From: Alentia gelatinosa
Taxonomy: Eukaryota; Annelida; Polychaeta; Phyllodocida; Polynoidae
Reading direction: 5' to 3'
NCBI GenBank assembly: GCA_950022655.1
Contig: OX465584.1
Location: 57,215,789-57,279,788 of the forward strand
Length of the DNA: 64,000 bases
The notes under the pieces: model-generated
Database searches by the model: none
Told to the model about the DNA's origin: nothing
What the model saw: only the letters and a program-made list of their open reading frames with translations
Shown here: positions 54,680-64,000 of the stretch, one piece after another
Layout: every line of letters starts with the position of its first letter
Position numbering within the stretch: the stretch's first letter is position 1
Program-made: the position numbers and the translations under genes

Positions 54680-55770
54680 AACCTAGGAAGTGTTAGATCA
54701 AAGGTATCTCAAGATAGTCAGGGAGATGGTAGTTTCTTCATGAAAATTGGTTTGATTCATAGGAAGTCTATTAACAAAGAAAAGGGAGATAGAGAAGTAG
54801 ATCAACTGGTTGTCCCAAAATTCTGCTGCAAGGATTTGTTGATCATGGCACATTCCATACCTCTAGCAGGACACCTGAGGGTGGAAAAGACATGGGAATG
54901 GTTGCTGGCCCATTTCTTTCAGCAAGGTGTTTACAAAGATTTAAAAAAATTTTGTGAGTCCTGCCCAGATTGCCAGAAGGCAACTGGTCGCCTGTCAGAT
55001 CCACCGGCAGAGTTACAGCCAATCCCTCCTATGGGACTTCCCTTCCGAAAGATTTTCATGAACATTGTAGGTCCACTGCCAAGAACCAAAGAAGGTTATA
55101 GGTACATTTTGTCAGTCATAGATCAAGATACTAGGTATCCTGAGGCAATACCCCTATGAAATCAAAGTGCAGAAGCAGTTGCAGATGCTCTTGTGACTAT
55201 TTTCTCTTGGGTAGGAATTCCAGAGGAAATTTCAAGTGATCAGGGTACCAACTTCATGTCCCAGTTGGTAAAAGATCTGTGCAAACAGCTGCAGATTCAG
55301 CAGTTATCAACCACACCCTATCATCAGGCTGCGAATGGTCTAGTAGAAAGGTGGAATCAGACAATGAAAAACATGTTGAGATGTATGATCCATGATGAAC
55401 CATATACTTGGGACAGATTGTTGCCCTATGTTTTGTTTGCCTACAGAGAAGTACTGGAAGCCAGCACGGGATTTTCACCATTTGAGTTGGTGTGCGGTTG
55501 GCCTATAAGGGGTCCCCTCTCTGTTGTGAAAGAGGCATGGGTTGAAAAGGATGATCCTGGTGATATCATAGATTTTATCGTAGAAACTAGATCTAGACTC
55601 ATGACATCAGTAGAACTAGCCCAGGAAAATCTTCAGAAATCTCAGTCAGACATGAAAACCTGGTATGACCAAAAAGCTCAAGAGAAAGTTTTTGAAGTTG
55701 GGGAAGAAGTACTTTTACTTTTACCAACATCAAGCAAGTACCCAGAGGCTAAATGGCAATCAAATGATTG
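54680..55770 (+). pseudogene. Gypsy-type integrase, broken
   Basis: The zinc-binding region is intact in outline (HSIPLAGH, then CESCPDC). The core follows: NIVGPLP near 55060, where the first catalytic Asp usually lies and Asn stands instead; SDQGTNF (second Asp present); and NGLVERWNQTMK (catalytic Glu present). An in-frame TGA at 55157-55159 splits the core. The C-terminal LLLLPTSSKYPEAKWQ begins the usual chromodomain-proximal module, then stops at about 55770. The enzyme would join LTR cDNA to host DNA; this copy is inactive. It directly precedes reverse transcriptase rather than following RNase H. Confidence 0.85.
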
Positions 55771-56300
55771 AAGAAGGAATCATAGTAGAATCTAGTAGTG
55801 AGTGGGCATCTCCTGTAGTTCTTGTTGCAAAGAAACAAGATGGTAAGCAGACTGGAATTTGTGTTTGTATTGGCTTTAAAAAGGTCAACCTGCTTACAAA
55901 ATTTGATAATCTGAGAATCTGGGATCAGCTAGCTACATTAGCAAGTTAGATCTAACAAAAGGGTATTAGCAGATACCTTTATCCCCTGACTCAAGAGATA
56001 AGAGCCTTCAGAACTCCACATGGGTTGTATAGATTTACTGTATTCCCCTTTTGGTTGAAGAATGCCAGAGTAGCATTTGCCCGGATGATGGACAGTGTGT
56101 TAAAAGGCACAGAAGGCTTTGCAGCTGCCTACTTAGATGATGTAGTGATATACAGCTCTAGCTTTGAGGAACATGTGGATCATCTACAGATAGTATTTGA
56201 CAAGCTAGCAGAAGCCGACCTTGTAGCCAAGCCAAGTAAGTGCAACTCGGACATGCACACGTAGAGTTTCAGGTCGGGATTCCAACTGAATATGTATTCA
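55765..56300 (+). pseudogene. Gypsy-type reverse transcriptase, broken
   Basis: Starts MIEEGIIVESSSEWASPVVL, only a few bases after the integrase frame ends. Further matches are KKVNLLTKFD, KLDLTKGY (followed by a stop where Trp is usual), TPHGLYRFTVFPF, and the catalytic AAYLDDVVIY at about 56130. At least two frame changes occur (about 55930-56000 and 56245). The thumb region is cut by an insertion and resumes at about 57928. Confidence 0.85.
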
Positions 56301-56359
56301 AATCGATCAGCTTATAAGGGCGAGAAAGCGTTCCGCTTCGTCGAACAAATGCGGGCGTG

Positions 56360-56640
56360 TATTTCCCTGCAACGTAATTCCACCAGAACTTGACTCCTGA
56401 CGTTAACTGCATCGGCATAGGCTACAATGATATTATTTCCAACGTAATTCAACCAGAACATAATTCCACCAGAACTTGACTTATAACGTTAACTGCATTG
56501 GCATAGACTACAATGATATTATTTCTAAGCATAATTTCATGGAGCTACAACAATAACTGCAATGGCATAGGTATCATTTACAGCATAATTATTTACAGCG
56601 TAATTCCACCAGAACTACAACATCAGCTCCCAACAAGTAT
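56360..56640. repeat. Iterated-word flank, left
   Basis: Alternating copies of GTTAACTGCATTGGCATAG-like and TAATTCCACCAGAAC words. About 250 bp here matches the right flank at 57670-57930 in the same orientation. They could be LTRs of the inserted element or a tandem array; neither TG...CA ends nor a primer site were established. Confidence 0.65.
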
Positions 56641-56714
56641 GCACTACAATGGCTGCTGTGAGCCTAGGCTTGACTCCCCAAAACAATAAAAATAGAAAAA
56701 AATAAGTTACACAT

Positions 56715-57540
56715 CTAATTATATATGGCTAACATAGATTCGTCTAAGGCCTTGTCTTGTTTGGTAGGTAGTAGGTCCATCCGCGCGATGTGGGGAGGGT
56801 TCCTCTTCCATTTCCTCCAATAGGCCCAGACGATGAGGATGATGCTTCTGTTCAGTCCGCCTTCTGGAAAGATAAAATGAGCAGCAGTACTGCCAGTCGC
56901 CATAGATCAGTTGAGCCCAAACATGGGGGGGGGGGACGAAATTTGCTCCGGTCATGCTTACTTGGGGGTGTGTGGTAAAGTGGGGTATACTGGGCTTGTC
57001 AAGAGGGCACAAGCCTGGGGATTGACCGACAGGGTTAAGGATGGGAGCTATACATCGCCAAGGGACTTGGTGGGCAATGGGAGAGCTGTTAGGGAGACGC
57101 TACCAGCAGGGGTTGTTGAGGGATTTCTCGCCGTCTGGAGATGCAGGCAGAGGTTAATTGAGCTAAGGATGTTCAGGGCTGAAGTGAGGTTCTGGAGCTG
57201 TACTATATCCTTTCTATTTTCTCTAATAAACAGTCTAGAGGCATTTACCACAGATATGAAATAACCGAGTATGGTGGCTCACCGAGAGAGTTGATGCTCG
57301 CAACTGGTCTATTTGGTCCTGTAGCTGTTTCACATCCCCGGAGGTGGCCATTCCGAACAGGTATCTGCCCGCGATGCCAACGGCATCAATAAGGCCCCGC
57401 TTGTTGCGGCGGGACGGCATACGGCTGCTTCTCCCTGTGGTCAAGGCTGACCCTCGCTGGATTTTGAAGGCAGACAGCTCCGAACAAGCTCTCCACAGCT
57501 GTCGTTCTTGGCTGAGCGTGATGTTTTGCTGATTTGATGA
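56715..57540 (-). pseudogene. Envelope-like glycoprotein remnant, antisense
   Basis: On the minus strand, three frames hold pieces of one envelope-type protein. At 57444-57235 a basic, furin-like site (RRNKR) precedes a Gly-rich hydrophobic stretch like a fusion peptide and then a heptad region. At 57251-57048 an Asn/Leu-rich helical stretch follows. At 56903-56715 a hydrophobic segment (SIILIVWAY) is followed by a basic tail and a stop. This order matches the fusion-type envelope genes of Gypsy/BEL-like endogenous retroelements. Frame changes and missing sequence make it a pseudogene. It runs opposite to the surrounding Gypsy element and is not accompanied by gag or pol of its own. Confidence 0.5.
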
Positions 57541-57930
57541 TGAAACTTTAAGTTGATCGACTAACTACATTGGCACAGATTTTTAAGTTGAACGACTAAC
57601 TACATTGGCACAGATTACCATTTACAACATAATTTCACTGGAGCTACAAAATTAACTGCATTGGCATAGGCATTAGTTACAACGTAATTCCACCAGAACT
57701 TGACTCATGTCGTTAACTGCATTGGCATAGGCTACAATGATATTATTTCCAATGTAATTCCACCAGAACATAATTCCACCAGAACTTGACTTATAATGTT
57801 AACTGCATTGGCATAGACTACAATGATATTATTTCCAAGCATAATTTCATGGAGCTACAACATTAACTGCAATGGCATAGGTATTATTTACAGCGTAATT
57901 ATTTACAGCATAATTCCACCAGAACTACAA
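57541..57930. repeat. Iterated-word flank, right
   Basis: Contains a duplicated GACTAACTACATTGGCACAG word (57560, 57594), then the same word series as 56360-56640, ending CCACCAGAACTACAA directly before Gypsy sequence. Confidence 0.65.
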
Positions 57931-58425
57931 GGTCGTTCTTGGGTATTACGGGTCATTACAACAAATACATCCGAAATTATGCAGCCCTTGCTATGCCTTT
58001 AACTGGCCTTACTAAAAAGAGGATGCCCAACAATGTCATTTGGGATGAAGCATGTGAGCAAGTCCTCAAAACTCAAAACTGTACTAAAAAAGTGTCCAGT
58101 TCTGAGACTCCCTGATTTTGATAATCAGTTCTTCATTCAAGTTGATGCCTCTGAGAGAGGAATGGGAGTTGCTCTATGCCAGAAGGATGAAGGAGAGGAG
58201 CATCCGGTGGCTTATGCCAGTCGGAAACTTCTACCTCGAGAGTCATGACTATCAACAGTAGAAAAAGAGTGTTTAGCACTGGTATGGGCTGTAGAGTACT
58301 TTAGATCATAATGTGTTTGGGAGGACGTTTGTTGCTGAGACAGACCATAATTCTCTTATATGGTTACACCAAGTGAAAGATAAAAATTGCAAACTCTTCA
58401 ACTGGTTTCATCTTATTGTTTGATG
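57928..58425 (+). pseudogene. Gypsy-type RT thumb and RNase H, broken
   Basis: RSFLGITGHYNKYIRNY (thumb) resumes the reverse transcriptase. RNase H follows: QVDASERGMGVALCQ with its first Asp, YASRKLLPRES, an in-frame TGA at about 58246, TVEKECLALVWAVEYF, then, after a frame change, ETDHNSLIWLHQ. The element's coding part ends near 58425 with no integrase after it. Confidence 0.85.
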
Positions 58426-58489
58426 AAGACATTTGTGTCTTTTGTAGTTGAGAAAATTTGTTTTCTAGAGGAATTCCCTAAATTTTCTT

Positions 58490-58507
58490 CCTTTTGAAGG
58501 AAGGGGG
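58490..58507 (+). promoter_or_regulatory. Polypurine tract of the Gypsy element
   Basis: GAAGGAAGGGGG directly before TGTTAC; such a tract primes plus-strand DNA synthesis and marks the 3' LTR start. Confidence 0.6.
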
Positions 58508-58622
58508 TGTTACAAATTCCAAAATTATTTTTTATATAAAATATATTCATTAGGATAAACCTGGTCATTAGGTCTGAGAATTTGGCTTTTTCCAAAACTT
58601 ATTTTATAGCACATATTAGTGC
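58508..58622 (+). repeat. Putative 3' LTR, about 115 bp
   Basis: Begins TGTTACAAATTCCAAAATTA after the polypurine tract and may end TTAGTGCA at 58622, just before duplicated CSP intron sequence (GTATCAATTTTT). No 5' partner was found in the window, so the length is uncertain. Confidence 0.45.
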
Positions 58623-58745
58623 AGTATCAATTTTTATTTTTCTTTGTTTGTTTTCTAGGCATAGCTATATCATTGATTGATTGATTCTTAAAGTACAATG
58701 TCGGTTACGAAGAATCGATCATCGTACATAATGAGGAGTTTATTA

Positions 58746-59014
58746 GTAAAGTGGTGACTCCACCAACACACAAGATATAGAGAGATTAGTCATGGTTTGG
58801 TTGTCTTGCTAAATCTTGCTAGGTTTTGAATGATCGCGTGCATATTTGCGGCGATGTGTCATGAGGTGTTGCGGTGGTGGAGCACCAAAATAGACACACA
58901 ACATCGCGCACTACGTAAAGCGACAAAGGAGGTACGACATATCGTGACACTGTAAGATATAACAAGATATACCACAGCAAATCCATTGTGTTGGTGGAAC
59001 CAGCCCTTTAAGAG
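58746..59014 (-). repeat. GATTCCACCAACA MITE, copy B
   Basis: AAGTGGTGACTCCACCAACA and GTTGGTGGAACCAGCCCTTT; the duplicate of 41034-41303. Confidence 0.7.
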
Positions 59015-60578
59015 GTGGTTGTCATTCGCGTTCGTGGCCCTGCGTGTTAAAACCAGGGTTTCTGTGTTGCCATGGTAACTCGGAGAGGTGTACTTAAGAG
59101 CTGGTGTTTGTGGGCTCGGAAGGAATTTACACCATCAAGCAATGTTAATTAAAAAGAATATATAAATATAGACATACACATGTAGGAAGCAACTCTCAAA
59201 CAAAACCAAATGAAAATTACATAGATCAGAATTTGCCGTAAAGCAGTTCTAACTATGGTTATAGTGGGTGGTGACAAAAATGGTGGCAATTATATTATAG
59301 AGTACATTGCATGCTAGAGAAGGCATATAGCAGTAGGGAGTTTTGAGCAATTTACCGTTTCACTCCACCTCCACCAGCGCCTAGCTGACAGAATACTAGT
59401 TCTCATGTGAGTTGAGGCACTTGGTACGACACCTCACATACATTTACGATTGTAAGGACTTGAGCGTGCGTATTTAGTTCATGAAACCACTCGCAGACGT
59501 TGTTTTTGTATGTCGGTTTGTTTTCACCTAGAAGCTGATGAGGAGTTTGTACCTCACTTTGTCTCAGCGGTATAGGCGGGAGTAGATACTGTGGTAGCCG
59601 AGTTGTGGTTGTTCATCTTGTTCAACTTAGCAGACGACATTATTCAGTTAAATCATTGAGTAGAAACGTACAGGTGTGTGGGGATTAGAATGAATAACAA
59701 AAATCTACATCTGGCTTAGTGCTGGGTATTCTCGATTCCTCACTGTAAGCTTCCATGTGTTCCCGTTGTACCTGGTTTGTTCCCGTTGTACTCTGATGGA
59801 CTGGTTCCCCGCCCCAATGAACAATGGGACAGGTAACCCCCAGTGAGAGTAAAGCGTGGTCGACCTTGAACTTTCACTGGTTTCCCACTGATTTGCAGTG
59901 GCAAGGAGAACCAGCACAACCTCTCTCCTAGCCAGTAGTGCAGTTAACATTTACCAGGCAGCATGTTCATGCCACTACAGCTCAATGCGATCCCACAAAG
60001 CATCAGAAAAATGGTGTTACCTACCTGAGTGAACACATAGGCTTCCTGGCTAAAATTCTGGACATTCTTTACAAACACACACACCATGTGTTTCTGGTTC
60101 CGGTTGATTGCGAATCGTTTTGCTATTTAAAATCTTTGTGTTTAATTTATGCTGCGTGTTAGAGAACGTCTGTGATGAAGGTGTTTGGAGAGTGGAGCCG
60201 CATTGTGACACGAAAAGCCAGACGTAGGTAAAAGGAGAGTGTGTACATACATGTAGTTCCGTGATGACACAGCCACCCACCCACCGGCTCACGCCATGCC
60301 CATAGTTTAATTATTAAGCCCAAAAGAAGAATTCCCGCAATGTTCCTCCAGGACCACATTTTCCCCACACTTCCCCACACATGAAATAATGTGAAAAAAA
60401 TCATGCTTATAAAGATGACAGAAGGGCCTGATCGCGAACTGACCCGCCATATGGTTCACCCTGACTGGTTGATCAGGGAAGATAATCCCAGTTTGATGAT
60501 AGAAGGGTACACAAATGTGAGAACAGCCTCCAGACCACAGCTTAATGCACATTTCAGTGAATAAACACATTTAAACTG

Positions 60579-60814
60579 GTCCCTGAGTGTCCCCGTGTCC
60601 TCCTCTAGGCAGGCTGGGTACCAGGATTTCATCACTGGTTCCCTATGTCCCCATGCCCTTCCCTAGGCAGACCAGGTACCAGGGGGACCTCATTGCTGGG
60701 TCCCTGTGTGTCCCTATGCCCTTCTCTAGGCAGGCCGGGTACCAGGTAGACCGTATAGCTGGGTCCCCGCATGTCCCTGTGCCTTCCTCTAGGCAGGTCA
60801 GATACCAGGGGGAC
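60579..60814 (+). repeat. Four-unit tandem repeat, copy B
   Basis: TAGGCAG at 60606, 60664, 60727 and 60790, the same spacing as copy A. Confidence 0.8.
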
Positions 60815-61774
60815 CTTGTGGTTAGAAACACAATCACCACCATGCAACTCCAGGTCACGTCAGCATAATCGTCATTCCATTCCATGTTTATCATAACTTA
60901 CCCCTTCTTCATAACTTGTTGTTCCTGGTATAACACTCTCTCATTCATAATTATAGTCAGAAAAAAAGTTAAAAGTCCCTTCAACGTCCTTGTTGGATTC
61001 TTATTGTTATTACTCATACGATAAGACGGTACGTGTTAGGTATCATCATATTGTTTTACTGTGTTGTACCACCAGCCCCTAGTTTACTAACCCAGTAGTC
61101 TTGGGGATGAGTTTTCACCTTTCCCGCTTGAGGCGGTAGTCGAGCAAGGTTCTCTCGAATTCTTGTCATAAAATGTCTTTTATCCCTAGCCGAGTAGGTC
61201 ATCATAGGACACTTGCATTGTTTTACTTAACTTACAGATGTAAGGTAATAGAATTATAGTATTGAAATGTGTTGAACACAGATTCTGGTGCAAGTCTAGT
61301 AACATATAACAAAATATATATATAATGGATTTACTACTTTATTTCTTATTCTTTATCACATGGCTGAAGTACTCATACTAAAGGAGTGTAAAAAAGAGAC
61401 TCATAGATGCACTTGGGCTTTGTGTATACACTCATACCATATATGACAGATAACTTTCAGGATTGAGTTATGGAAGAGTCTATATATGTACTTTCTGTTC
61501 TTCGTGTATTCAAGGGTCAGCATATAGTCCATCGTCTGTACATAGCTTCTATGCATGTGCTGCAATAAATTCTGTCAACGAAATAAGACCTTGATTATGT
61601 TTCCCCTACACTCAAGCTTTCACACAGATAACATAATTAAACCAGTCGCATAGGCCTTCCCTGCTCAATCTAGCATGTATTTGAAAGTTGATAGGATTCC
61701 ATATGCTATTAATAATTATCGGGACGTGTACAGAATTATAAATACACAAGACCAGTAGGTGTTTCCTTAGGCAT

Positions 61775-62056
61775 TATCTCACCCCTGGTATTTTTTCCCC
61801 AAAGACTCATACATACTCAATGCCCATGAACTATTTAGAATATAGACACTCAATAGGGGATTATGCCACCAATGTTAGCCGATTAGCCAATGTGAGGGGT
61901 GAGATAAATTCAGAAACGTATGCAAGCTTACGGTCAGAGCTCGATCCTGTCTTGTTTCAATCTCTACTTAATTCACACGGCTTCACCATGTGAATTACTC
62001 AGCGATTCAAATGAGATGGGATACAAGCTCTGACTGTAAACTTTCATAGATTTCCA
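61775..62056 (+). repeat. Composite element, copy B
   Basis: Duplicate of 44289-44590. The core is shortened by a small deletion after CCCCAAAGACTCA. Confidence 0.75.
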
Positions 62057-62724
62057 CTAGTTCTCCATGGCCTTTTAATACCTTAAAGACAGCAATATGA
62101 TGTGTGTTGGTGCACATCTGCCGGATTAGTCAGTGTCAGGGCGATTTACTGAGTGACAGCGAACACGAGATATTTTTGGCGTAAATTCCAGATGTTGTTT
62201 GTTCTTCATCTACTGGAGAGGTGTGCACCGTTCTCCAAAATGTCATAATTCAGAACTCGATGTATATTAAGATGTGTAAAGATGTGTTAGGAACCACCGC
62301 TTCCAGAACACATGTACAATGCCAAGTGGTTTTTGTTCTGTATTTACCTCAGCAGAGTCGTTACCTTTTAACTGGATGCTAACAATAAACTGTGCCCAGG
62401 CATTGCTGTGTTAGATGATGTAACCTGATTTTTTTTTCTTGGCATTATTATTGTGAAAACTAGACCCAGAGGCAAAAGACCCATCGCATATGAATGTAGT
62501 GTAACACAGTGGAATCTGTAGCCATGACAAAACACCATGTAAAATGTGAACACAGATTTACGTGGAAGTTCTACTGTCCTAAACTGTAAATGAAATGTAA
62601 GAACGAGGTGAGTTTTGTAGTTCTACCCCTGCTTGACTCTCATCCACACAGAACCTCAGCATAGGGCAACATGGAGGCACACACTTTGAATATGATCTCA
62701 ATGAGTTTATTTGAGGATAGAGTT

Positions 62725-62987
62725 AGCGCTTTATCTCACCCCTGGTACTTTTTCCCATAGACTTAACATTGGGAACTCATACTCAACGCCCATGGAGTAT
62801 TGTAAAAGATACTCAAAGGGGGATGATGTCACAAGTGTTAGCCAATTACTCAGTGATAGGGGTGAGATAAAATTTGAACTGCACTCAATCCATAGCTACT
62901 GAAAATACGCTATTAATTTGTGGTTTGTTATGTAATCTCACGAGGCAAAACCGAGTGAGATTACTCCGCAACCAAAACCCATGGCCT
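62725..62987 (+). repeat. Composite element, short hairpin, copy B
   Basis: Duplicate of 45249-45510, with box pair and hairpin words retained. Confidence 0.75.
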
Positions 62988-64000
62988 ATTTTTCGTGGCT
63001 ACGGATGTCGTGGCAGTCTTTTTCTTCTTGCCATGTGAGACACAAATATAATTAGTGTAGGTCCTGCCTAGGTTTTGATCGGTAGCATGACTGAGAGGGG
63101 GGGGCTTGTGGGCGTCACTTATAGTTAACACGTCGGGTATGAAGAGTCCACTCCGCACTCAATCTGGGTTGTTTAGTCACCCTTACACTATACACTCATA
63201 TATGTCATACGCATTGACCGGGTGTATAGTAATAAGAAATAACTTATAAATGGTTATTAATGGATATGAAATATCTCCCAAGTCACCAACATATATGAGT
63301 TGGAGACACTTGCATGGACTCAATTTTTTTTTTTATTAGTAATGAATGGCAACAGGTGAAAACATTGAATCTTGCTTAGTGTGTATCGGAAACGTTGTAT
63401 ATAGAATCCAGTCCCTGTGCTTGAGTCCCCCATAGATCACCCCATTTCCACTTCTCTCACGGGGTCTCTGCATGACATGGGGAGTCTTGCAGAAGTCCCT
63501 GCAAACGTTGACTAGTTACTCCCACGAAAAGGCCACTGGGTCGTGCACGGGGATTCTCTTACTGGGCCGTGTGTATCATACAGATCTACTTTCCGTACAA
63601 ACAAGAACTAGGAAATAAAATGAGACTTGATTAGGTTGTGTCTGAGTTCTGTAGGGGTATATATTTGTTGATTCTAAAGGTGGAGTTTTTTTCCTTTTTT
63701 TTTTAAAATGGGATTGAGTCAATCTTCATATTTGTTGTATAGACAATCTTTTTAATGTGTTCATAAGTTATAGTGATATATATGTGTGTATCTATAAAGA
63801 TCTATCTATCTATATATATATAAGCGACTCGTAAAATATAAGTAGGTGTGAATGTGACTTTTGCTGTTAAATAATGCAGATTCTTTCCTCAATGTATTAT
63901 ATAAAAAAGGCATGAAATATACCCATTACAAAAGCAAATAAATCCAGATGTGAATATATAAAGTTCTGCAACCAATAAATAAAAGAATTATATTCATAAT

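Larger units (their letters stand above)
58623..64000 (+). repeat. CSP 3' region, duplicated segment copy B
   Basis: 58626-58716 matches CSP intron 40449-40538. It then jumps to sequence matching 41004 onward and continues to the window end (64000 corresponds to 46539). About 465 bp (40539-41003) are missing, including the terminal CSP exon. A second gap corresponds to 41937-42142. The remainder is nearly identical with scattered substitutions. No coding exon is left. Confidence 0.88.

Overview
The window is animal nuclear DNA: genes split by long introns, GT/AG splice sites, tRNA-derived SINEs, MITEs, a LINE and an LTR retrotransposon, and no operon-like gene packing. The SINE types (tRNA-like head, tail word GGACGTTAAA followed by CAAA repeats) and the retroelement types suggest a lophotrochozoan, most likely a marine mollusc. 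That is inference; the species cannot be read from the sequence.

The only host gene I can support is the 3' end of cysteine string protein (CSP, DNAJC5), the palmitoylated synaptic-vesicle co-chaperone, on the + strand. Three consecutive phase-0 exons are visible: the cysteine string (28567-28701), an SHDP-repeat linker (37985-38107) and the C-terminal exon with its stop codon (40691-40891). The J-domain exons were not found and are probably upstream of base 1.

Bases 1-28500 and the introns are a mosaic of small mobile elements. There are CAGGGATG-ended MITEs with 5-7 bp target duplications, TA-flanked CAGTAAAACCCC foldback MITEs, two SINE families, a GATTCCACCAACA MITE, a Mutator-like element with a 9-bp duplication, and about 20 copies of an unusual composite element. 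The composite joins a TTATCYYACCCC...GGGGTRRGATAA box pair to a long hairpin whose apex resembles CGAGGCGNNAGCCGAG. An interrupted/uninterrupted repeat comparison shows that both parts insert as one unit of about 295 bp.

From about 47.5 to 58.6 kb there is a nested retroelement block. A decayed Ty3/Gypsy-type element has the order protease - integrase - reverse transcriptase - RNase H (Gmr1-like). It is interrupted by a LINE of about 6.5 kb on the minus strand, and by a 1.6-kb segment holding an antisense, broken envelope-like gene between repeat-rich flanks. The LINE has intact reading frames and is the most interesting object here: its ORF1 protein ends in a NADAR (YbiA-like) domain, a separate ORF encodes an SGNH-type hydrolase, and ORF2 is endonuclease plus reverse transcriptase.

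The DNA downstream of the CSP stop (about 41.0-46.5 kb) is present again at about 58.6-64.0 kb in the same orientation and nearly identical. The second copy starts in the last CSP intron but lacks about 465 bp that include the terminal coding exon. This is either a real duplication that lost the exon, or a retained second haplotype in the assembly.
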